Below are positions 25,437-32,743 of a DNA stretch of 64,000 bases, in pieces; within the stretch, counting starts at the first letter, position 1; each line of letters starts with the position of its first letter. Source of the stretch: Butyrivibrio sp. (GTDB taxonomy: Bacteria; Bacillota; Clostridia; Lachnospirales; Lachnospiraceae); assembly GCF_015056685.1 (NCBI RefSeq), contig NZ_SVFW01000012.1:1-64000 (forward strand), written 5' to 3'. The position numbers and the translations under genes were made by a program. The notes under the pieces were generated by a model. It saw only the letters and a list, made by a program, of their open reading frames with translations. It did no database searches and was not told the DNA's origin.

Positions 25437-25802
25437 TCAAAACCTCGTTCCACATTTCGGGCAAAAATCAAAATCCTCAGTTGTCTCGTATCCGCACTGC
25501 CTGCATCTCTTATAGCCAGTAGTAAATCCTCTTCCACTGCTTACCTGAGTCAGATGACTTGGCAGTATCTCTACCTCCTCGCCCCTGGCAATCATCTTAC
25601 CAATCTCCGGATCAAGCTCATAAACAGTTCCGCAGCAGCTAGTCTGCACATAGTAATGTCTGTTCCACTTGAAAGTCGGTATAAAGAAAAGAGACAGCAC
25701 TGTATATGTCATAAACACGTTGAAACGTCCATATTTCCCGCAGATGGAACAAGTGATCAGCTGATTAAAGTTAAAATCTTTCCTGCCATCTGTGATTCCC
25801 AT
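25437..25802 (-). CDS. zinc-ribbon protein
   Basis: A protein of about 121 residues starting MGITDGRKDFNF (upstream Met codons are also possible). An N-terminal CSICGKYG pair, a hydrophobic segment (MTYTVLSLFFIPTF, about 31-44), a Cys-Cys pair (TSCCGTVYELDPE) and a C-terminal zinc ribbon CRQCGYETTEDFDFCPKCG are visible. The arrangement recurs in clostridial zinc-ribbon membrane-associated proteins without known function. It is the first gene of the zinc-ribbon/MazG/DUF523 set. Confidence 0.75.
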   Translation of the reverse strand: MGITDGRKDFNFNQLITCSICGKYGRFNVFMTYTVLSLFFIPTFKWNRHYYVQTSCCGTVYELDPEIGKMIARGEEVEILPSHLTQVSSGRGFTTGYKRCRQCGYETTEDFDFCPKCGTRF

Positions 25803-25903
25803 GATAAAAAACATTTATCTCTTCACCCCTGTTTTATATATTTTGCAAGCTCAGAGTTTTGCTGTAAAAAGAACTGATCTCTGACTATCTGCTTTATCCT
25901 GCC

Positions 25904-26206
25904 TTAAACCTCATAATCCAGACAGCTTCTGATCTTGGTATAAGGTCTTACCTTGGAATCAGCCACTGCTACATGCTCAGGATGCACAGAATATCCCTTA
26001 AGTGCCTCTACACTCTCAAAAGTTGAATCAAGCATCAGGTCTGCGTTAGAGGATTCAAGGCCATTTATGTTAACCTTGATATCAACAATCCCGGGGACCT
26101 TGCCCTTTAATCCCTCAAGCCCTTCTTTGATTCCCTGCTTGATAGCCACCTTCTCCTCTGCAGAAAGCTCATCCTTAAGTGTCCATAAAATCACATGCTT
26201 AACCAT
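25904..26206 (-). CDS. Dabb-family stress-responsive alpha/beta-barrel protein
   Basis: A 100-residue protein starting MVKHVILWTLKDELSAEEK, with AAAGGG seven bases upstream of the ATG. It matches the dimeric alpha/beta barrel (Dabb) family: KHVILWTLK at the start, ADLMLDSTFESVEALKGYSVHPEHV (the conserved ...Y..HP.H motif, about 55-79) and IRSCLDYEV at the end. Functions in this family vary from stress response to small-molecule cyclisation; none can be assigned. It follows the glutaredoxin-like gene by about 70 bp. Confidence 0.9.
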   Translation of the reverse strand: MVKHVILWTLKDELSAEEKVAIKQGIKEGLEGLKGKVPGIVDIKVNINGLESSNADLMLDSTFESVEALKGYSVHPEHVAVADSKVRPYTKIRSCLDYEV

Positions 26207-26276
26207 TTTCGTTCCCTTTATCCTTTCCATCAAATTCCTTATTCCGCTCAATCGTATCCATTACCAAATATCCCTC

Positions 26277-26588
26277 TTAACACCCTTTCCTTCCACTTTT
26301 ATGGTCTTCTATAGAGCAAGCATCAGGTGTTCCATATTCAATTAAGCCCACAACCGCAGGATCAAGAGTTATACTGCCATCTTCGAGAACAAAGGCTGGT
26401 ATGCCAACATCGCCAATTTCCTTGGAATGATCGAATGCCGGATTGGTATCGCGAAGTCTGGTAAAAGCTCCCATGTTCCTGATATTCTCGCCGATGTTAA
26501 TATACTCAAATTCATTCTCACGCCCAATTATCTGCTCATGGATGTAATCGCAGTAGGGACATGTAGGCATTCCGTAAATCTTAATCAT
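26277..26588 (-). CDS. glutaredoxin-like thiol-disulfide protein
   Basis: A 103-residue thioredoxin-fold protein. The N-terminus IKIYGMPTCPYCDYIHEQI carries a CPYC active site (Cys10, Cys13), and VGIPAFVLEDGSITLD holds the cis-proline (about 63). The C-terminal extension is short and contains two further cysteines (DACSIED, GRKGC). It probably reduces protein or small-molecule disulfides. The last codons of this gene recur as a fragment at 36858-36898, part of a segmental duplication. A promoter-like segment at 26620-26645 matches one at 23308-23333. Confidence 0.85.
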   Translation of the reverse strand: MIKIYGMPTCPYCDYIHEQIIGRENEFEYINIGENIRNMGAFTRLRDTNPAFDHSKEIGDVGIPAFVLEDGSITLDPAVVGLIEYGTPDACSIEDHKSGRKGC

Positions 26589-26756
26589 TGTTTTCCCTCC
26601 AATATCAAATCAATCAAGAAGTCTTCATATACTATCAACTAATTATAAAAAAAAATCTTTCTGTTTTACTACTGCCCTCGTCAATTATCTTGAATTATAT
26701 TCCAATTGAACTTTCTAGTAGCTTTTGTTCTGCTACCATTCATATTCTTGTAATAT

Positions 26757-27030
26757 AGGCAGTGTGTTTAAGAGGCATGGCTCTGCCTATATCGCATTTT
26801 TCTTAAATAGAGGCAGTGCTTTTTAGACGTCCGGTTCTGCCTCTATTATACTTTTTATAAATATAGGCAGAGAATTTTAGCCCTATTTTTCTGCCTCTCT
26901 AGCGCTTTTTACAATATAGGCAGAACAATTACTGCAAAATCAACTGCCTCTATTCCCTATCCCTTTAATATAGGCAGAGCACCAACCAAAAAATCAACTG
27001 CTCCATTCACAAATTCCTTGATATAGGCAG
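26757..27030. repeat. array of AGGCAG-N20-CTGCCT inverted repeats (11 half-sites)
   Basis: Half-sites alternate AGGCAG (26757, 26811, 26865, 26918, 26972, 27025) and CTGCCT-like (26783, 26837, 26891, 26944, 26998). AGGCAG-to-CTGCCT gaps are 20 nt in all five cases; CTGCCT-to-AGGCAG gaps are 21 or 22 nt. Arms extend to about ATATAGGCAG. Loops and linkers vary in sequence. The array abuts a truncated gene copy at its right end. A near-identical copy lies at 36926-37199. Confidence 0.8.
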
Positions 27031-27175
27031 ATTTGCCGTATTTTTGCACTGAACAAGGTATGGCTACACTGATAACGATGTTGCCTTCCAATGTAAGTCT
27101 CTTCTGTGCTTCCATAAATTCATTCTTAAAACGTGTGCTACCACACAAAGTTATTACTAGATATTTACCAACCAT
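26957..27175 (-). pseudogene. 5' fragment of a deoxyribosyltransferase-like gene
   Basis: Residues 1-38 (KYLVITLCGSTRFKNEFMEA then QKRLTLEGNIVISV) are nearly identical to the intact gene at 43016-43351; the remaining ~34 codons are read from the AGGCAG array and are not protein-like. The reading is thus a truncated copy joined to the repeat array. It has its own start and upstream segment (27199-27247), which also recurs at 37238 and 53941. Confidence 0.7.
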
Positions 27176-27249
27176 AGCCTTTTCCTCACTTATCTACCAT
27201 TATATTAAATCCCACTTGTATTTGCTTCATAATTCTTTCATAACATTTT

Positions 27250-27415
27250 TAATTTCAATTAAAGTTCAAATCGTAATATAAAGACATCAAGAAGAACACA
27301 ACTTCTTGACCCCACATAAAACAAAACTTTTCATAACACACCCCTTCGGTAAAGCACCGAAGGGTCCTCCCTAAAACAACGCCGCTACATTCCCTAATTC
27401 AGGAAATATAGCGGC
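27250..27415 (+). ncRNA. three-hairpin structured element, copy 2
   Basis: This is the same architecture as at 19077: TCAAGAAG/CTTCTTGA near 27287-27309, CCCTTCGGT/ACCGAAGGG at 27342-27364, invariant GGGTCCTCCCTA, and GCCGCTA.../...TAGCGGC at 27381-27415. The second stem is one pair longer than in copy 1. GTAATATAAAGACATC precedes it, again a possible -10 region. It lies between the truncated gene at 26957 and a fragment of the isochorismatase start at 27457. Confidence 0.5.
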
Positions 27416-27456
27416 TTAATATATTCTCATTAATCCCTTAGCGCTATAATTGTCAT

Positions 27457-27528
27457 ATGAAAATACTACTAGTGATCGATATTCAAGTTAATATTGTATT
27501 GTTCTGTATGGTATATTCAGCCATTTAG
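27457..27528 (+). pseudogene. 5' fragment of the isochorismatase-like gene
   Basis: 27441-27487, including a TATAAT box and the first ten codons (MKILLVIDIQ), closely matches the promoter and start of the intact gene at 40306. After that the sequence diverges and stops at 27528. It is therefore a small duplicated 5' end, probably left by recombination. No product is expected. Confidence 0.55.
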
Positions 27529-27540
27529 CTGCCAAAATAA

Positions 27541-27585
27541 AAGGATGCCCTGACTGCAGTTTTAGCTACAATCAGATACATCCTT
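27541..27585 (-). terminator. intrinsic terminator of the nuclease operon
   Basis: AAGGATG (27541-27547) pairs with CATCCTT (27579-27585), with further pairing inside (CTGACTG with CAATCAG). On the minus strand it continues TTATTTTGG. It lies 54 bp after the last gene of the operon. Confidence 0.65.
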
Positions 27586-27638
27586 ACTTTTTTCGGTATT
27601 ATGTTATTATAGGAACTCAATCGCCTAAATACTACTGC

Positions 27639-28211
27639 TTATGGATGGCAGTGTCCGCAAGAAGAATATCCCTGGGCAATGATATCATCGCGGCTTAATG
27701 AAGATGTCGCATAGTTTTCAGGTTTGATTTTCTTAACGTCATTACAAGATGGGTAATGAAACTTCTTGGTGCTGGTATTCAGAACGTAAGATGCCTCAGT
27801 CTGCTGTTGTGACGGGATATTATAAGTATCGAAACCATTTCCGCCATTACTTTTTGTTCCCTTAGAAGCTGTTCCTGCTGTCGATGTAGTTGTATCAGAA
27901 GCTGTAGTTGTGGCTGCTATAGCAACCCTGCCTTCAGCTTTTCCATGTTCATTATAGTGCTTTAAAAGAGCATCTCCATCAGCGCCTATGGCTGTCTGAA
28001 GATCCACGTTATTTATATAGTAGTCATAGGCATTAAAGGTTGTGGTGTTTCCCTTGTAGGTCTTTAAGGCCTGTACTTCTTTTGATTCCGTTGCTGTTGC
28101 TGAAGCCGTAGTTCCTGCTGCCAAAGCCACTTTTGCAGGAGCAAAAACTCCAAATACCATTGTTGCAGCTAATACCACTGTTAATAACTGTTTCTTGATA
28201 AGATACTTCAT
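27639..28211 (-). CDS. secreted protein sharing the nuclease's C-terminal cysteine domain
   Basis: A 190-residue protein with a signal peptide (1-31, ending ALA), a short domain (YDYYINNVDLQTAIGADGDALLKHYNEHGKAEGR, about 63-96, like clostridial surface-associated repeats), a Ser/Thr linker, and a C-terminal 45-residue module: YVLNTSTKKFHYPSC, SRDDIIAQGYSSCGHCHP. The same module ends the upstream nuclease, and its four cysteines suggest metal binding. A role with the nuclease, such as DNA binding or uptake at the surface, is inference. It lies 21 bp downstream of the nuclease gene, under the same c-di-GMP riboswitch. Confidence 0.8.
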   Translation of the reverse strand: MKYLIKKQLLTVVLAATMVFGVFAPAKVALAAGTTASATATESKEVQALKTYKGNTTTFNAYDYYINNVDLQTAIGADGDALLKHYNEHGKAEGRVAIAATTTASDTTTSTAGTASKGTKSNGGNGFDTYNIPSQQQTEASYVLNTSTKKFHYPSCNDVKKIKPENYATSSLSRDDIIAQGYSSCGHCHP

Positions 28212-28232
28212 TTCTTGTCCCTCCTGGTGTTC

Positions 28233-29201
28233 TTATGGGTTACATTTCTTACATGGAACGTATCCCTGATTTATAAGGTCATCCCTTGAACCTTCATAAT
28301 AAAGTTTATTCTTTTCCTTCATGTCACTTACACTGCTGCATGACGGATAATGAAACTTCTTGGTATTTTTATTGGCAATATAACTTGCACTCTGGGGAGG
28401 TTGGTCGGCTTGCTCAGACTGTGCTTCAACTGCTGTTTCAGTTTGAACTGGCGAGCTTTTTGTGATCTCCTGCTCTGTCTCATTTGAAGTTATGACAAAG
28501 CCTTCATCAAGCTGGTTACTGCCATCTGCATAATTGATCAGGACTCCAGGCTGTACGTTGTAGCAGAATACATTGAAACTTACTCCACTTCCGCCATCTT
28601 CTACAGAGTAAGCTTCCATCTTCACACCATCGCAAAGGAGATTATTACCTGAGAAGATTGGCGTAACCCTGTACATCACATGATTTCCAGTTGATTCTAC
28701 GTATCCGGCAACCCTGTTCTCATAGGGAAGCATTCCCTCGATATTAAAATATCTTGTCCCAGTTATAAGATTCTTTTCGTTAGCGTTTTCGCCAGTCAGC
28801 TGGTATCCGATGAGATGACATCTATTGTAAAGATATGGCGGTTCAGAATTTACAATTCCCGGGTATTTGTTTTGGTTCCAGCCCGTGGGCTTAACAGAAC
28901 CGATAGAACCACGCTCTTCAGTTGGCATTATGTCCTTGCCAACACAGGCCATTGCTGCTGTGCATCGTCCAAGCGAATCAAAATTTCCATAGCTTTCATA
29001 AGAATCTGTGGTGATTTCATCCGCCGTAAACTCTGGAACATTATTATTTATAGCTACTGATGCGCTTCCGGCAAAAGATGCTGCTGATTCCGCTGCCTCT
29101 ACCTGAATCGCTGACAGATTGAGCGAGAAAACTGTACATATCAGCAATTCGAAAGCAATTATCAGCGCATATGTACTTGTAGCAGTTCTCTTTTCCCTCA
29201 T
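28233..29201 (-). CDS. secreted DNA/RNA non-specific endonuclease (EndA/NucA type)
   Basis: A 322-residue protein with an N-terminal signal or anchor (about 10-35). Residues 50-235 form the beta-beta-alpha-metal nuclease domain of the DNA-entry nuclease group: PPYLYNRCHLIGYQLTGENA holds the active-site His in RCHLIG (DRGHL in relatives), followed by NLITGTRYFN and the conserved Asn-rich helix. The C-terminus (about 275-322) is the YIANKNTKKFHYPSCSSV...CKKC module shared with the next gene. It should degrade extracellular DNA, for nutrition, uptake or biofilm escape. Expression is controlled by the riboswitch at 29247-29337. Confidence 0.9.
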   Translation of the reverse strand: MREKRTATSTYALIIAFELLICTVFSLNLSAIQVEAAESAASFAGSASVAINNNVPEFTADEITTDSYESYGNFDSLGRCTAAMACVGKDIMPTEERGSIGSVKPTGWNQNKYPGIVNSEPPYLYNRCHLIGYQLTGENANEKNLITGTRYFNIEGMLPYENRVAGYVESTGNHVMYRVTPIFSGNNLLCDGVKMEAYSVEDGGSGVSFNVFCYNVQPGVLINYADGSNQLDEGFVITSNETEQEITKSSPVQTETAVEAQSEQADQPPQSASYIANKNTKKFHYPSCSSVSDMKEKNKLYYEGSRDDLINQGYVPCKKCNP

Positions 29202-29226
29202 CAGTTCTTCCTCTTATAAAACAAAA

Positions 29227-29246
29227 ACACCGCAAAGCTGCGGTGT
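29227..29246 (-). terminator. expression-platform terminator of the c-di-GMP riboswitch
   Basis: ACACCGCA and TGCGGTGT form a perfect 8-bp stem with a 4-nt loop and on the minus strand run into TTTTTGTTTT. It stands between the aptamer and the ribosome binding site (AGAGGA) of the nuclease gene, so it is the switchable terminator. Confidence 0.85.
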
Positions 29247-29337
29247 GTAGTTGCAGCTGGCTGACTCATTAAGTCCCTGTAGCTTTGTGTCGCCGGATCA
29301 CTCCGGTTTTACCTAAGTATTTCACTACAAACATTGT
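29247..29337 (-). promoter_or_regulatory. cyclic di-GMP-I (GEMM) riboswitch
   Basis: The minus strand holds the conserved c-di-GMP-I aptamer core: AAAACCGG, then CCGGCGACACAAAGCTACAG, then GTCAGCCAGCTGC, as in the GEMM-I consensus (AAACC...GGCGACGCAAAGC...CAGGG...CAGCCAG). Outer bases TGTAGT and ACTACA can extend the closing stem. Its immediate neighbour is an intrinsic terminator followed by the nuclease gene. The known class is widespread in Clostridia. Whether ligand turns expression on or off cannot be read with certainty; pairing of ACTACA with the aptamer stem versus the terminator would decide. Confidence 0.88.
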
Positions 29338-29463
29338 AGTGCCCATGTTATATTCAATCAATCAAATTTCTATTAACAAAACATTAAAAATATGTCTTTT
29401 CCCACCGTAATAGTGGTAATTTCAGGTTTATTGGTAAGGCAGCTCTTCATCATAATAAATTCT

Positions 29464-30840
29464 TCATTCCCACGGTCTTTCAGGATTGCCTTCTTTGGAA
29501 GGATCCTTATATTCATACCTCTGTGGATCTTTTCCAATATTTCTGAAATATTCCTTTATATCTTTTTCATGACCGATATCATTAGGCTCATAAAATGTCA
29601 TGTCTTTTATTGCATCCGGGAGATACTGCTGCTCTACCCAATGATTGGGATAATTGTGAGCATATTTATATCCTACACCTCTTCCAAGTTTGGCAGCTCC
29701 TTTATATGAGGAATCCTGCAGATAAGGAGGGATTGGAAGGTTTCCGGTTTCTCTTACTGTCTGCAATACCTTCTCTATCCCGAGATAAGCTGCATTGGAC
29801 TTAGGCGCAGAGGCTATATAGGTTGCTGCCTGGGCAAGAATGATCCTTCCTTCAGGCATTCCGACACGCTCAACTGCAATTGCGGCTGATGATGCAACAC
29901 ATATTGCCATGGGATCCGCGTTTCCAACCTCCTCAGATGCTGCAACCAGCATTCTCCTGGCTATGTACTTAACATCCTCTCCTGCAGCAAGCATGCGTCC
30001 AAGATAGTAAAGTGCTGCATCAGGATCCGATCCGCACATGGATTCTATAAATGCTGCTATGGTGTCATAGTGGTTATCACCGGTCTTATCATAGCGAATC
30101 GCTTTCTTCTGGATGCATTCCTCTGCTACCGCAAGATCTACATGGATCTTTGCATCTGCTGAAGGCTTTGTGGTGAGCACTGCCAGCTCTATTGCATTGA
30201 GCGCCGCTCTGGCATCGCCATCTGCTATGTCTGCAAGGAAATCTGCCGCTTCATCCGTTATCTCTGCGTTATACTGCTTTACACCTCTGTCTGACTCAAA
30301 AGCTCTTTTTATGAGAGTCAGAATGTTTTCTTTAGAGAGAGGCTTTAGTTCAAATATCCTTGACCTTGATATAAGCGCTCCATTCACTTCAAAGTAAGGA
30401 TTCTCAGTAGTAGCACCTATCAGTATCAGTGTGCCGTCTTCGACGTATGGAAGCAGGTAATCCTGCTGTGCCTTATTAAATCTGTGTATCTCGTCGATGA
30501 AAAGAATTGTCTTTCTTCCATATCCGCCAAGGTTGTTCTTGGCAGTCTCAACTACGGATTCCATATCTTTTTTACCGGCTATTGTAGCGTTGACCTGATG
30601 GAAATCTGCCGAGGTAGTATTGGCAATCACTTTTGCAAGTGTTGTCTTTCCTACCCCGGGAGGTCCATAAAGGATTATTGAGCTTAGTCTGTCTGCCTTT
30701 ATAGCACGATAAAGCAGCTTGTCTTCGCCGATTATATCTTCCTGCCCCACAACTTCATCAAGTGTCTGTGGGCGCATTCTTGCAGCTAAAGGCGCTTCTT
30801 TTTCTTTTCTATTGCCTGCCATATATTCAAAGAGATCCAT
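29464..30840 (-). CDS. rarA: replication-associated recombination protein RarA (MgsA)
   Basis: A protein of about 458 residues starting MDLFEYMAGNRKEKEAPLAA, with GGAG upstream; the frame extends to 30882 without a start signal. It is a AAA+ ATPase: Walker A GPPGVGKTT, Walker B ILFIDEIHRF, sensor 1 GATTENP, then the RarA/WRNIP C-terminal tetramerisation domain (YLGIEKVLQTVRETGNLPIPPYL, KYAHNYPNHWVEQQYLPD). It binds replication forks and single-strand gaps and works with SSB and RecA in fork rescue. It is oriented away from the riboswitch, and nothing is visible in 29342-29460 except AT-rich sequence. Confidence 0.96.
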   Translation of the reverse strand: MDLFEYMAGNRKEKEAPLAARMRPQTLDEVVGQEDIIGEDKLLYRAIKADRLSSIILYGPPGVGKTTLAKVIANTTSADFHQVNATIAGKKDMESVVETAKNNLGGYGRKTILFIDEIHRFNKAQQDYLLPYVEDGTLILIGATTENPYFEVNGALISRSRIFELKPLSKENILTLIKRAFESDRGVKQYNAEITDEAADFLADIADGDARAALNAIELAVLTTKPSADAKIHVDLAVAEECIQKKAIRYDKTGDNHYDTIAAFIESMCGSDPDAALYYLGRMLAAGEDVKYIARRMLVAASEEVGNADPMAICVASSAAIAVERVGMPEGRIILAQAATYIASAPKSNAAYLGIEKVLQTVRETGNLPIPPYLQDSSYKGAAKLGRGVGYKYAHNYPNHWVEQQYLPDAIKDMTFYEPNDIGHEKDIKEYFRNIGKDPQRYEYKDPSKEGNPERPWE

Positions 30841-30903
30841 ATCAGCATATGCTCCTTTGTTCAATTTTACTCTTTGTAGCAAAAGAGATATAAATAACAG
30901 AGA

Positions 30904-31818
30904 TCAGTACTTAACGGAACCAATCGTAAGTCCCTTAATAAAATACTTCTGAAAAAAGGGATATGCGATCATAACCGGGAGAATGACTACCACGACGGTC
31001 GCCATTGTCGCGGAGTACTGCGGAACCCTTCCCTGCATGGCTGCAAGTGCGGTGGAAGGGATATTTCTGTTTGATAAAAGTGTTTCTATACTCCTTTGTA
31101 TATTGATCAGAAGAAGCTGCAAAGGCTTCTTTTTATTACTCTCCATAAAAAGAAGAGCGTTCTGCCAATCATTCCAGTACATGGTTGCCATCATAAATCC
31201 AACAGATGCCAATGCCGGCTTCATAAGCGGAAATACAATTCTGAAAAAAATGGTATACTCTCCGGCTCCGTCAATTCTGGCAGAGTCCATTAACTCCCCC
31301 GGCACACTGCTTGCGATATAGGTCCTTAGGATAATGACATAGATGGTCTGCACACTTTGCGGCAATATCAATAGCAGAATATTATCCTTCATATGGTAAA
31401 GAGATGTGTATACGATATACATTGATAGTTGTCCGCCGCTGAAAAGCATGGGAATCATGAGAAATACCGTCAGAAACTTCCTTAAGGGAAAGTCCTTCCT
31501 GATCAGGACATATCCATACATGCTCATAACAAGTATTCCGAATAGGGTTCCTGCAGCTGTGACAAATATGGTTACTCCATAGGATACGAATAGCTGCTTC
31601 TCATATTTTAAAACCACACGAAAACCATTCAGCGACAAAGTGGAAGGAAATAGTCTGTATCCTTCATTTGCAAGGACAGTCTCATCAGTAAATGCAGCTA
31701 TAAAGACAAACAGGACTGGAATTGCTACGGCAATCGTCAATAGCAGCAACATCAAAAAAAGAACCAGCTCCCCGGTTGTTATCTTTTTATTTCTTTTCTT
31801 TTGCATCGATTCCGCCAC
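30904..31818 (-). CDS. sugar ABC transporter permease (LplC/YtcP-type)
   Basis: A 304-residue membrane protein with six hydrophobic helices. The binding-protein-dependent permease signature is complete (SSVPGELMDSARIDGAGEYTIFFRIVFPLMKPAL, about 180-213; EAA loop contacts the ATPase), and the C-terminus FFQKYFIKGLTIGSVKY is typical of the second carbohydrate permease (MsmG/LplC type). It is the last gene of an operon with its partner permease 3 bp upstream. No ATPase gene is present; a shared MsmK-like ATPase elsewhere is expected. Confidence 0.93.
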   Translation of the reverse strand: MAESMQKKRNKKITTGELVLFLMLLLLTIAVAIPVLFVFIAAFTDETVLANEGYRLFPSTLSLNGFRVVLKYEKQLFVSYGVTIFVTAAGTLFGILVMSMYGYVLIRKDFPLRKFLTVFLMIPMLFSGGQLSMYIVYTSLYHMKDNILLLILPQSVQTIYVIILRTYIASSVPGELMDSARIDGAGEYTIFFRIVFPLMKPALASVGFMMATMYWNDWQNALLFMESNKKKPLQLLLINIQRSIETLLSNRNIPSTALAAMQGRVPQYSATMATVVVVILPVMIAYPFFQKYFIKGLTIGSVKY

Positions 31819-31821
31819 CCC

Positions 31822-32724
31822 CTAAAACAAAGAATCATCAGGATTGATCCTGCGCACCGCCGCGTTGGCGAGTAGGATCAGAATGGCTCCGACAACCGAT
31901 TGGAAAAACGATGCCGCCGCAGTAAATCCGAAATCAGCGTTATGGAAAACGGCGTTTAAAATATACGAATCCAGAACCTGCGTAGTATTATATAGCGATC
32001 CGCTGTTCCTTGTCACCTGATAAAACAACCCCGTATCAGAGTGCATGATCCCTCCGACAGATAAAAGGAGCATTATGGTAACCATGGGCTTCAGTAAGGG
32101 AAGGGTGATGTGCCATATCTGCTGCCACTTCCCCGCCCCATCCATTTGTGCCGCTTCATACAATTCAGGATCGATCCCCGCAAGTACTGACATGTAAAGC
32201 ACCGCTCCATAGCCGGTACTGCTCCACAGTTTTACGATAGTCAGAATCACCGGCCAGTACTTTGCCTCCAGGTACCATCTCACAGATAAGCCAAACAGAT
32301 GATTGATCATTCCCATATCAGGACTTAAGAACGCATAAACAATGAACTGCACAGCGGTAAATGATATAAATACCGGGATCACAAATATGCTCTGCATCAC
32401 TTTCCCGACCCTTTTAAAAACCAGCTGATCCATCGCTATGGCCAGACTGATCTCCAGGATCATTCCCGTAACCGTAAATATCACGTAATACATAAGTGTA
32501 TTACGTGTAATGGTAAAAAATGTGGATCTGGATGCGATCAGAAACTTAAAATTATCAAGTCCGCTCCACGGACTGTTCAATATTCCCAGACTGTAATCAA
32601 AATCCTTAAAGGCCAGTACCAAGCCTCCCATAACCATATAATCAAAAAAGAAAAGGATGAGAAATCCGGGAAGCGCCATTAAGATGAGTGCCCGGAATCT
32701 CCAAAGTTTCTTCATGAAGCTCAT
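31822..32724 (-). CDS. sugar ABC transporter permease (LplB/UgpA-type)
   Basis: A 300-residue permease with six hydrophobic segments. The start is ATG near an AGGAGGGC site. Features include LALPGFL-like first helix (LILMALPGFLILFFFDYM), the EAA loop (LAGIDPELYEAAQMDGAGKWQQIWHITLPLLKPM, about 195-228) and the C-terminal R-I-N-P-D end. It forms the heterodimeric channel with the product of 30904-31818 and receives sugar from the solute-binding lipoprotein at 34553. The MATE-ATPase fusion gene separates it from the binding protein. Confidence 0.93.
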   Translation of the reverse strand: MSFMKKLWRFRALILMALPGFLILFFFDYMVMGGLVLAFKDFDYSLGILNSPWSGLDNFKFLIASRSTFFTITRNTLMYYVIFTVTGMILEISLAIAMDQLVFKRVGKVMQSIFVIPVFISFTAVQFIVYAFLSPDMGMINHLFGLSVRWYLEAKYWPVILTIVKLWSSTGYGAVLYMSVLAGIDPELYEAAQMDGAGKWQQIWHITLPLLKPMVTIMLLLSVGGIMHSDTGLFYQVTRNSGSLYNTTQVLDSYILNAVFHNADFGFTAAASFFQSVVGAILILLANAAVRRINPDDSLF

Positions 32725-32743
32725 CCTGTTGCCCTCCTAAAGA

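Noticed and set aside
26757..27030. CRISPR array
   Set aside because: The arms are only 6-10 bp, the central parts of the would-be repeats vary, the spacing alternates 20 and 21-22 nt, and no cas genes are present.
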